This document shows positions 55,266 to 64,000 of a stretch of 64,000 nucleotides of DNA, one piece after another. The stretch spans positions 296,598,897-296,662,896 of the forward strand of contig JAIOJX010000032.1 in assembly GCA_022376925.1 (NCBI GenBank), in the 5' to 3' direction. Each line of letters begins with the position of its first letter. Within the stretch, counting starts at the first letter, position 1. The notes under the pieces were generated by a model that had not been told where the DNA came from, ran no database searches, and saw only the letters and a list, made by a program, of their open reading frames with translations. The position numbers and the translations under genes were made by a program. Source of the DNA: Tragulus kanchil (lineage: Eukaryota > Chordata > Mammalia > Artiodactyla > Tragulidae).

Positions 55266-57449
55266 CAACAGTGAGTGGAAGGAGTATTCCAGATATTTAG
55301 GGGAAGGGTGGAGATTTTCAGGCATTGGGCCACAGCCCCCTTTTTGACCTCGATGGTGATGGCTTCTCTGTGCGTGTCATTTAATGTGCTGATGTGTTAT
55401 ACAAGGAACATATATGGAGCCTCCATCTTGGACTTAGTTGGTTCTAATCAGTTTATGTCCTGTCCTTGGGCTATGTCATTCTTTTAAAGACTATGCCCTG
55501 CCCCCTTCCTGTTTCATTATGTCCCTCTCAACCGCTCCTCTCCCCCTCCTTTTTGTCAACACTTTGCACATTAGCAGTTACTGAATTGATCATTACACTT
55601 TGTTTCCTGTCTGTCTTCCCTGGACTGCAGTGAGGGTGGGACCAGGCCTGTCTTAAACCCCCACAGTGTTTAATCAGTATTTATAGAATGAAGGAAGGAG
55701 GGAACCCCAAAGATCTCAATCATCTTTGTCAACAAAGGGCTGCCAAGCTCTTTTCTGAGAGAAACGTAGGTGATGAGGGGAAATTTGATTGAAGACTAAA
55801 GCCAGGGAGAGGTCTAGGGTAAGAGAGAGAGTGCTCATTAGTACCAGGGGCAGTGGTGGCCAAGTGGGATGGGCTATCAGAGCATGTGAACATTGCTCAG
55901 TCGTCTTGGACTCTTTGCAACCCCATGGACAAGCCATGGAATTCTCCAGGCAGGAATACTGGAATGGGCAGCCTTTCCCTTCTCTAAGGGATCTTGGGCC
56001 GGGCACATCCTAAATGCTCAAAACACATGAGCCATCTCTACTGATAAAATAATAGTATATGCATGGAGCTCCTGGGAAGGTTGTTTTATTTAGAAAAATG
56101 AAAAGGGAAGAAAGGAAATAATATGAACCAAAATACAGAGAAATGAAAGTGCAAAGCAGTGTGTGGTCACTGTGGTGGGCGCTAGGGCACATCCATGGAA
56201 GAATTCTGGGTGCTGAGGCTCCAAAGGGAGATTGCAGCCAGAATGGAAGTTTTGTCTTGGATGCTGTGTTAAAGTATCTGGGCTTTGTCCTGTAAGCCAA
56301 TGATCCCCAAGATTGTTTTAAATAATATGAACTTTTCAAATACTGGTGTGCTGCCATCCACAGGGTTGCAAAGAGTCAGACACAACTTTGTGACTGAACA
56401 ACAGCAACAGTGAGTGGAAGGAGTATTCCAGATATTTAGGGGAAGGGTGGAGATTTTCAGGCATTGGGCCACAGCCCCCTTTTTGACCTCGATGGTGATG
56501 GCTTCTCTGTGCGTGTCATTTAATGTGCTGATGTGTTATACAAGGAACATATATGGAGCCTCCATCTTGGACTTAGTTGGTTCTAATCAGTTTATGTCCT
56601 GTCCTTGGGCTATGTCATTCTTTTAAAGACTATGCCCTGCCCCCTTCCTGTTTCATTATGTCCCTCTCAACCGCTCCTCTCCCCCTCCTTTTTGTCAACA
56701 CTTTGCACATTAGCAGTTACTGAATTGATCATTACACTTTGTTTCCTGTCTGTCTTCCCTGGACTGCAGTGAGGGTGGGACCAGGCCTGTCTTAAACCCC
56801 CACAGTGTTTAATCAGTATTTATAGAATGAAGGAAGGAGGGAACCCCAAAGATCTCAATCATCTTTGTCAACAAAGGGCTGCCAAGCTCTTTTCTGAGAG
56901 AAACGTAGGTGATGAGGGGAAATTTGATTGAAGACTAAAGCCAGGGAGAGGTCTAGGGTAAGAGAGAGAGTGCTCATTAGTACCAGGGGCAGTGGTGGCC
57001 AAGTGGGATGGGCTATCAGAGCATGTGAACATTGCTCAGTCGTCTTGGACTCTTTGCAACCCCATGGACAAGCCATGGAATTCTCCAGGCAGGAATACTG
57101 GAATGGGCAGCCTTTCCCTTCTCTAAGGGATCTTGGGCCGGGCACATCCTAAATGCTCAAAACACATGAGCCATCTCTACTGATAAAATAATAGTATATG
57201 CATGGAGCTCCTGGGAAGGTTGTTTTATTTAGAAAAATGAAAAGGGAAGAAAGGAAATAATATGAACCAAAATACAGAGAAATGAAAGTGCAAAGCAGTG
57301 TGTGGTCACTGTGGTGGGCGCTAGGGCACATCCATGGAAGAATTCTGGGTGCTGAGGCTCCAAAGGGAGATTGCAGCCAGAATGGAAGTTTTGTCTTGGA
57401 TGCTGTGTTAAAGTATCTGGGCTTTGTCCTGTAAGCCAATGATCCCCAA
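55205..57449. repeat. Direct duplication D15 (copies 55205-56310 and 56344-57449)
   Basis: The offset is 1139 throughout. The 33-base seam 56311-56343 is unrelated to either flank. Copy 1 begins inside the BovB 3' end, so the duplication ignores repeat boundaries. A Bov-tA fragment (minus, 55890-55995) is inside. Confidence 0.95.
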
Positions 57450-57527
57450 AATGTGTTTGTTAAATGATATTGCATAAGAAGGGCTTTGATGTCAAATAAG
57501 GTTACAACAAATACTGTATGATAATTT

Positions 57528-57727
57528 GGCTTCCCTGGTGTCTCAGACAGTAAAGAATCCACCTGCACTGCAGGAGACCTGGGTTGGACCCCTGGGTTGA
57601 GAAGATCCCCCGGAGAAGGGTAAGGCTACCCACTCTAGTATACTTGCCTGGAGAATTCCATGGCTCCTCCACGGGTCGCAAAGAGTTGGACGTGACTAAG
57701 TGGCTTTCACTTCGCTTCACTTCAACA
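57528..57727 (+). mobile_element. Bov-tA-like SINE
   Basis: 'ggcttccctggtgtctcaga', 'gttggacccctgggttgaga' and 'gcaaagagttggacgtgact', ending with the direct repeat 'cacttcgcttcacttcaa'. Confidence 0.9.
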
Positions 57728-58021
57728 CTTATACAGTAAGTCTCCTACATACTAACAAGTTTGGTTCTGAGACAAGAGCATGTTTTTAAGTCCAGTGTGT
57801 TGCTAAATTCAATAAAGTTAGTCTAGGTGGTCAACCAACACTGTCAGCTCTATAGTCCTGTACTCTAACAGGCTTATAGTACTTTTGCACACATAATATA
57901 TAAAAAACAAACACAAAAGATAAAGAAATTGTTTTTGTTTTTAAAAATCATTTCATTTTTGTCTGCACCAGATCTTTGTGATAGTGGGTGGGCTTTTTTT
58001 TTTTGTTTTGTTTTAAGAAAT

Positions 58022-58368
58022 GCATTTTATTTATTTATTTATTTTTGGCTATTCTGGGTTTTCATTGCTGCCACAGGCTCTTCTCTAGTTGCAGGGAGTG
58101 GGGGCTACTCTCTAGTTGAGGTGAACAGGCTTCTTGTTGCAGTGACTTCTCTTGTTGTGGAGCTCAGGCTCTAGGACACGCGGGCTTTGGTGATTGCAGT
58201 ACACGGGCTCCACTGTTGCGGCTCCAGGGCTCTAGAGCACAGGCTCCATAGTTCTGGCTCATGGGCTTAGTTGCTTTGCGGCCTGTGGGATCTTCCTGGA
58301 TCAGGGATCAGACCCGTAATTCGATTGGCAGGTGAACTCTTCACCACTGAGCTACCAGGTAAGCCCGT
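58022..58368 (-). mobile_element. CHR-2-like long SINE, reverse
   Basis: The tail (tttatttatt) leads into 'ctattctgggttttcattgc', 'ctagttgcagggagtggggg' and repeated 'ggctcta/ggctcc' body units, then 'gatcagggatcagacccg' and the head 'gagctaccaggtaagccc'. It has the same 3' module as the elements at 2386 and 27883. A second, shorter reversed SINE (58370-58575) lies alongside. Confidence 0.9.
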
Positions 58369-58913
58369 GGGCTTTCTTTAGTTGCAATGACCAGACTTCT
58401 GACTGCAGTAACTTCTTTTGTTGCAGAGCACAGGCTCTAGAGCTCAGACTCAGTAGTTGTGGCACATGGGCTTAGTTGCTCTGTGGCATGTGGGATCTTC
58501 CTGGACCAGAGATCAAAGCTGAGTCCCCTGCCTTGGCAGGAGGACTCTGAACCACTGGATCACCAGGGAAGTCCAAGAAAATGAACCTTATAGTACACGA
58601 CCTTGAAAAATATAGTGCATACCAGCTACATCACCATTGCTTTTTTTGGACATTCTGGGCTTGAAATAAAGATGCTGTATGACTGTCTTCCATAGGACAG
58701 TATAGTAAAGTGCAGAAAAGCACAATCACTTGTAGAGGATGCATGCATGAGACAATGCACACGTGAACTAGTAGACATGTGAATTGTCTTATGGGATTGG
58801 ACATGGACATGCACATTCGAATCACTGAAAGTTCAAAGAAACTTGAAAGTTCATGTATAGGGGACTTACTGTAGGTCGAATCAAAAATACAACAAAGTAG
58901 TAAATGTAATTAA

Positions 58914-59366
58914 AAAGAAAAAAAGAAGATTCACAGATACAGACAGAGAACAAACTAGTGGTTACCAGGGGAGAGAGGCAAGGGAGACAGCAGTATAGGA
59001 TTAAAGGATTAAAAGGTGCAAACTATGGAGTATAAAATAAGCTACAAGGGTATGTGGGATAGCACAGGGAATATAGTCAATGTTTTCTAACATCTATAAA
59101 TGGAGTATAACCTTCTGAAACTGAGAATCACTCGGCTGTACACTTGTAACACATAATGCATACATAAGTCACATTCGTGTGACTTACGGATAAGCCATGG
59201 AATTCTCCAGGCAAGAATACTGCAATTGGTAGCCTTTCCTTTCTTCAGGGGATCTTTCTGACCCGGGAATTGAACCAGAGTCTCCTGCATTACAGGTGGA
59301 TTTTTTACCAGCTGAGCCACCAGAAGCCCATAACACATAGTATTGTACATGAGCTATACATCAATA
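58914..59366 (+). mobile_element. Ruminant L1 3' end interrupted by a Bov-tA fragment
   Basis: 'aaactagtggttaccagggg', 'agctacaagggtatgtggga', 'cacagggaatatagtcaatg' and 'actcggctgtacacttgtaa' are L1 landmarks. After the reversed SINE (59190-59330), 'tattgtacatgagctataca' and 'tcaataagg' resume the L1 end. Confidence 0.85.
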
Positions 59367-59367
59367 A

Positions 59368-59505
59368 GGAATTGCCTAGTGATCCAGTGGTTGGGATTCC
59401 ATGCTTTCATTGTGTGGGCCCAGATTCTATCCCTTGTCAGGGAACTAGGATCCCACAGGCTGTGTGCCATGCCACCAAAAGAGCAAAATCAGAACAACAA
59501 CAACA
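59368..59505 (+). mobile_element. CHR-2-like SINE
   Basis: 'gaattgcctagtgatccagt', 'attctatcccttgtcaggga' and 'gtgccatgccaccaaaagag'. Confidence 0.8.
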
Positions 59506-59779
59506 AATTTTTTCAATTAAAAAGAGAAAAACATCACATAGTAAAACAGTGAAAGAAGTGCTTTACTGAACAACTGCTTGGAGCCCTTAATTTGTCATGT
59601 TGTGTTTGGATTCTCCAACATGGATATACTACAGAGAATTTCTTAAACTTATTTGACCAAAATATGAAAGTTCTAAGGAGTGTATTTGGAGAAATGTTGC
59701 TGGGCAACCCTGAAAGGTTTTGTGGGGTGCAAAGTGATGGGGTCAGATTAATGTTTTATTGTTTTTTTCAATAATCAGT

Positions 59780-59895
59780 TACTTAATTGGCTGCTGTGGG
59801 TTTCAGTTGTGGCATGTGGGATCTAGTTCCCTGACTAGAGATCGATCCCTGCATCGGGAGCGCAGAGTCTTAGTCACAACCACCAGGAAGATCCC
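59780..59895 (-). mobile_element. CHR-2-like SINE, reverse
   Basis: 'gtggcatgtgggatctagtt', 'ccctgactagagatcgatcc' and 'gcagagtcttagtc'. Confidence 0.75.
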
Positions 59896-60088
59896 CAGAT
59901 TTAAGCCACAGGCAGAGAAATTATCTGTGGCCCAGTTGCCAGTGGGGAAGACATGCAGGGAAAAGGAGAGGAAGGCATATGTACAACCCACCAGCTTCAA
60001 GAAAACAGAAGCTCACATGCCTGTCAGAGAAATGACTTCACTGGCCAACAGCAGGGCCCTGGGCTTCGGCTTGGCTTGGTTGCTGTCC

Positions 60089-60373
60089 TCATACCTCTAG
60101 ATGGTCTAACAGGGAAATGCTGAGTGTTGAAGAGAGATGGGTTTGAACACATCTAGTATCTGTGATGAATAAGGCAAGACTGGCGGCTTTCTCCTTTACG
60201 TGCTTCCTCAGCAGGCCCAGCCTCTCAGGCCCTTCGCCCCCCTCGGCCCCCACCACGTGCCGCTTCTTGCCCAAGTGCAGAGAGACCGTCTCTTCCTCTC
60301 CTCTCCTCCTTTGGATTCCATTTGTGAGTCCAAAATGGGCTGAATCCAGGTGAAACTGCAACTCCTTGTACAC
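60089..60373 (-). CDS. Possible terminal exon of an unidentified gene
   Basis: On the minus strand a plausible acceptor (ctgctttttacag) precedes GTG TAC AAG GAG. The frame stays open for 94 codons and ends at the stop at 60089. The conceptual peptide starts VYKELQFHLDSAHFG and has a basic, glycine- and glutamate-rich centre. I recognise no domain. The segment is repeat-free and richer in CpG than its surroundings. It may equally be a conserved non-coding segment, since other minus-strand frames are open here too. Confidence 0.2.
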   Translation of the reverse strand: MYKELQFHLDSAHFGLTNGIQRRRGEEETVSLHLGKKRHVVGAEGGEGPERLGLLRKHVKEKAASLALFITDTRCVQTHLSSTLSISLLDHLEV

Positions 60374-60419
60374 CTGTAAAAAGCAGATGTAAGGATATTC
60401 CCCTTGACACACCTCTATC

Positions 60420-60900
60420 AAGAAAAAAAGAAAAAAAAGTAATATATGAAGGGAAATTCAGCCTAACAGAAAGCCCTGCCGTCAAACCCCTGAGCTCTTG
60501 GAAATGCTCAGAAGCCTGCTTCAGTTCCCCGCTGGAGTCTCCATCTGCTAGATGATTCTCATTAATTAAACCTGCTTTTTCTCAAGCACCAGCACTCCTA
60601 ACAAATAAAGGTAAGGTTTCAGATCTGAAATCTTTTTTAATTTTTCAACTACAGTTGTTAACTTTTGCTTTTTTTTTTTTTATTGCAACTATCCAAGCAC
60701 TTCTTCTATATTATGGATTAAATAAAACTTTTCAGGCTAGCCTGGGAACATTACAATGAAAAATCCCTCCTCTTCGTCTCTTCATATGAGTGAAAATGTG
60801 TGTGTTATTGAGTGTGAAACTGATTTGCCAAAAACTTTTCCAATATCACCTGTCTGGGAACTCAGGCACATCTCTGTAATCACCTAATTGTGTATGTGTT
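60420..60900. other. AT-rich stretch, no recognised feature
   Basis: A T-run at 60669-60682 and no repeat landmarks. Confidence 0.45.
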
Positions 60901-60904
60901 GGTG

Positions 60905-61450
60905 AATTTGTTCACCCCAGGTGGACTTTCCCCTTACTCTTTCTGGAACTTCCTGATATCTAACACCCACCTCCCAATCCCACCCTCTCTTCTTTAAGTG
61001 CAACCCAATAAGGCTTCTAGGGCACTACCCCTAATCACTGTAAGTCCATGCTATTGGATGGGTGTTAACTCCACTCCTGAGGGTGCAGCCAATCAACCCA
61101 TCTCATTTCCCTGCATCAGCATTGAGCAAAGTCAGGCCCACTAGAGTCAGTGAAACTCGACTAGATGTTTGACTTACTTGTTTACCTTTTCCCTTTTCCC
61201 AAGAGGCTGTGAAGGTTTGGGGCCATGGCTGCCGTCTTGCTGTGACAGGAAAGTGAAGCCAACGTAAAGGAGAGCAGAACTGAGAAACGAGACTTGAAAT
61301 CAGTCATCCTTTGATCCTCTGATCTAGCTGCACCTGAACCTCCAGCTACAGTGGGGTTTTAGTTCTATTTAGTCAATAAATACACTCGGCTTGTCTCAGT
61401 TTGGGTGGGGTTTTCTGTCGCTCAGTAACCAAGAGTCCTGTCTCTGACAC
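60905..61450 (+). mobile_element. Old LTR-like element (endogenous retrovirus-derived)
   Basis: Several features suggest a degraded mammalian LTR. There is a polyadenylation-like 'caataaataca' (61373-61383) followed within 50 bases by 'tcagtttgggtggggttttc', 'tgtcgctcagtaacc' and 'aagagtcctg', which resemble the 3' ends of ancient MaLR/ERVL-type LTRs. 'gccatggctgccgtcttgct' and 'aggagagcagaactgagaaa' occur upstream. Exact ends and family are uncertain, and no internal viral genes are seen nearby. Confidence 0.45.
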
Positions 61451-61925
61451 CCCTCTACTTCTGCCTTAGTGTACCCTATGGCAGACTCATGGGATCTGCA
61501 CTGCTGATTCAAACACCCCACTCTTCTCCCTGTCTTTGGAGGATCAGCACCGCATATGCGTCTGGCTGAAAGCACAGGAACTGTTTTGAAACAGTGCGAG
61601 CTCCTGTCTCCTCTGTACCTCCAAATAGGCGGGTCACATATGTTCCTAGGTTCCAGCAGACACTCTGGTTGATATTTAGCAGCTGTCCTGAAACCCAGAG
61701 CAGTTCTGCTGAAAGAGATAGCCAGCCTCAGGCAGAAATAAGGTGACAGGGAATTCCAAGCGCTCTGAGTCTCCTTGTGGGCTAACTGACCGGACTTACC
61801 TCTCCTGGCCCATCCCCAGAAGCAGAGAGAAATCGTGCCACATCCGGAAGAACAGTCAACCTGGGAAGCAAGGTGGGGAGAGATGACTAAGGGTAGAGAC
61901 TCAGGCGTCAGCCAGGCCTGGGTCC
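61450..61925. other. Repeat-poor stretch under a 190-codon minus-strand frame
   Basis: The longest open frame outside the GC-rich island (61396-61968, minus) covers this stretch. It starts inside a MIR and ends inside the LTR-like element. Its composition is mixed with many Cys and Trp, with no domain or hydrophobic segment I recognise. I regard it as chance rather than a gene. Confidence 0.4.
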
Positions 61926-62300
61926 AAATCTTCATCCTTATGACACATAAGCTGTGTGCCAATGTCAACTTACTGGGCCCAGGAGCCTCAGTTATGTCAC
62001 CTGTAAAATAGTGATAGCATTATCCTAGGGGTTCCCTGGTGACTCAGTGGTAAAGAATCCACCTGCCAAGCAGGAGATGCGGGTCAGGAAGACCCCCTGT
62101 AGAATGGCATGGCAACCCACTCCAGTATTCTTGCCTGGAGAATTCCATGGAGAGAGGAGCCTGGCGGGCTGAAGTCCATAGGACCACAAAGAATCAGACG
62201 TGACTTAGCAACTGAACAACAAAAACAGTATCTACTTCACAAAGTGTTGATGGAAACTGAATGACAGTGGAAGGCAATGCCTGAAGACAATACCCACTAT
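61900..62300 (+). repeat. MIR split by a Bov-tA-like SINE
   Basis: The left part ('ccaggcctgggtccaaatct', 'gcctcagttatgtcacctgt', 'aaaatagtgatagcattat') and the right part ('cagtatctacttcacaaagt', 'gttgatggaaactgaatga') read as one MIR. The Bov-tA-like SINE between them is at 62029-62222, plus strand. Confidence 0.8.
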
Positions 62301-64000
62301 ATGGGAAAAAATATAGGTTATTCTCATTAGATATCTCCAAGCCTGGTCTAGCCTATAAGCATGCTAAAACATTCTGTTAACTGGAAGAGTTCTAAAGAGA
62401 GTAAAAGTTAGGGACTTCTCTGGTGGTCTGATGGCCAAGACTCCCAGTTCCCAATGCAGGAGGCCTGGGTTCAATCGGGAGACTAGAGCCCACATGTTGC
62501 AACTAAATGGTTCCCCATACCACACTGACAATTGAAAATCTGGTCTGCTGCAACTAAGATCCAGCACAGTCAAAAAAATAAATACATTTTTAAAAAAAAG
62601 ATTTAAAAATATAGAAAAGGCCAAATCTGGCTACAGTTTGATTACTCTTCAATAGGAATCATGGGGTGAAGAACATGAACTTGAGCTTCAGGTAGACTTA
62701 GGTTCACGCCAGGCTCTGTCATGTACAGTTGTGTGACCTTGAACAAGTCATGAGTGACCTTTTCTGAGCCTCCACTGTTTCATCTGTAAAATGGAAAATG
62801 GAAACATATTACAGAGGCTTGTGGTGAAGATGTAATGTGCATCTGCTTGGCACATTGTTCACAAGCAGGGAGGGGTATGTGTCCCCCTGCTCAGCTGTGT
62901 CCCTAGGAAGGCTATGCAAGTGATGATCCTTATCTATATGAACAGAGAAATGACGCCTCTGTTATCTTTCTTTAAGCAGCATTAATTATTCTTTAGACAG
63001 GCATGTAATGGTGCGAGAACAGGAAGAGAGAAAAACTGCATCACCCTTAAATCTTCATCCTTAAAATCCAATGTCAACTTACTGGGCCCAGGAGCCTCAG
63101 TTATGTCACCTGTAAAATAGTGATAGCATTATCCTAGGGGTTCCCTGGTGACTCAGTGGTAAAGAATCCACCTGCCAAGCAGGAGATGCGGTCAGGAAGA
63201 CCCCCTGTAGAATGGCATGGCAACCCACTCCAGTATTCTTGCCTGGAGAATTCCATGGAGAGAGGAGCCTGGCGGGCTGAAGTCCATAGGACCACAAAGA
63301 ATCAGACGTGACTTAGCAACTGAACAACAAAAACAGTATCTACTTCACAAAGTGTTGATGGAAACTGAATGACAGTGGAAGGCAATGCCTGAAGACAATA
63401 CCCACTATATGGGAAAAAATATAGGTTATTCTCATTAGATATCTCCAAGCCTGGTCTAGCCTATAAGCATGCTAAAACATTCTGTTAACTGGAAGAGTTC
63501 TAAAGAGAGTAAAAGTTAGGGACTTCTCTGGTGGTCTGATGGCCAAGACTCCCAGTTCCCAATGCAGGAGGCCTGGGTTCAATCGGGAGACTAGAGCCCA
63601 CATGTTGCAACTAAATGGTTCCCCATACCACACTGACAATTGAAAATCTGGTCTGCTGCAACTAAGATCCAGCACAGTCAAAAAAATAAATACATTTTTA
63701 AAAAAAAGATTTAAAAATATAGAAAAGGCCAAATCTGGCTACAGTTTGATTACTCTTCAATAGGAATCATGGGGTGAAGAACATGAACTTGAGCTTCAGG
63801 TAGACTTAGGTTCACGCCAGGCTCTGTCATGTACAGTTGTGTGACCTTGAACAAGTCATGAGTGACCTTTTCTGAGCCTCCACTGTTTCATCTGTAAAAT
63901 GGAAAATGGAAACATATTACAGAGGCTTGTGGTGAAGATGTAATGTGCATCTGCTTGGCACATTGTTCACAAGCAGGGAGGGGTATGTGTCCCCCTGCTC
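61926..64000. repeat. Direct duplication D16 (copies 61926-63048 and 63049-64000, cut by the window end)
   Basis: The offset is 1108-1109. At the start of copy 2 the string between 'cttcatcctta' and 'aatgtcaactt' is shortened. The second copy continues past the window, so its length is not known. Confidence 0.93.
62413..62595 (+). mobile_element. CHR-2-like SINE
   Basis: 'gggacttctctggtggtctg', 'aatgcaggaggcctgggttc' and 'tcaaaaaaataaatac' tail. A MIR (62680-62840; 'gttgtgtgaccttgaacaag', 'ctccactgtttcatctgtaa') follows. The duplicates are at 63521-63703 and 63788-63948. Confidence 0.85.

Noticed and set aside
57710..57727. Short tandem 'cacttcgcttcacttcaa'
   Set aside because: It is the usual terminal repeat found at the 3' end of Bov-tA-like SINEs.
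61396..61968. 190-codon minus-strand open frame
   Set aside because: It begins in a MIR and ends in an LTR-like element. It has no splice context and no recognisable domain.
1..64000. CRISPR-like or satellite array suggested by the frequent repeats
   Set aside because: Repeat units are about 1.1 kb, occur in pairs, and each pair has a different sequence. There are no short regularly spaced repeats and no cas-like genes.

Overview
The window is nuclear DNA of a pecoran ruminant (Bovidae, Cervidae, Moschidae or Giraffidae; I cannot decide which). The evidence is dense tRNA-headed ruminant SINEs (Bov-tA-like and CHR-2-like), 3' ends of the BovB RTE-type LINE, ruminant L1 3' ends, and the pan-mammalian fossils MIR, L2 and L1M. 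I find no intact protein-coding gene, no bacterial or organellar sequence, no CRISPR array and no functional tRNA or rRNA. Most open frames are chance readings of SINEs, often read on both strands.

Layout: 0-32 kb is intergenic or intronic DNA packed with SINEs, plus BovB, L1M, L2 and MIR remnants. A non-repetitive, G-rich stretch lies at 6.1-7.55 kb. From 32.6 to about 35.5 kb there is a CpG-island promoter region with GC boxes, a (GCC)n run, long pyrimidine tracts and a good minus-strand splice donor at 34317. It is probably the 5' end of a gene I cannot name. From 37.4 to 60 kb the sequence returns to SINE/LINE-rich DNA. A possible minus-strand terminal exon lies at 60089-60373 and an old LTR-like element at about 60.9-61.45 kb.

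The dominant structural signal is a series of 16 direct, near-tandem duplications. Each has a period of about 1.05-1.25 kb, copies are nearly identical, and small insertions or deletions cluster at the seams. Two pairs overlap and give local triplications. Together they add roughly 18 kb of the 64 kb. The narrow size range, indifference to content, and interruption of SINEs and their target-site duplications point to systematic assembly error (contig-end overlaps or gap filling). A biological origin is not excluded by sequence alone. Every element inside a duplicated block should be counted once.

The most interesting biological item is a young tRNA-headed SINE family, called SINE-N here, of about 250-345 bp. 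There are nine independent insertions, several with perfect target-site duplications of 13-16 bp, and some nested inside older SINEs or an L1. Its body carries a stem-loop centred on the palindrome GCGCATGCGC, which matches the core of the NRF-1 binding site. I do not recognise this body as a standard cattle or sheep SINE.
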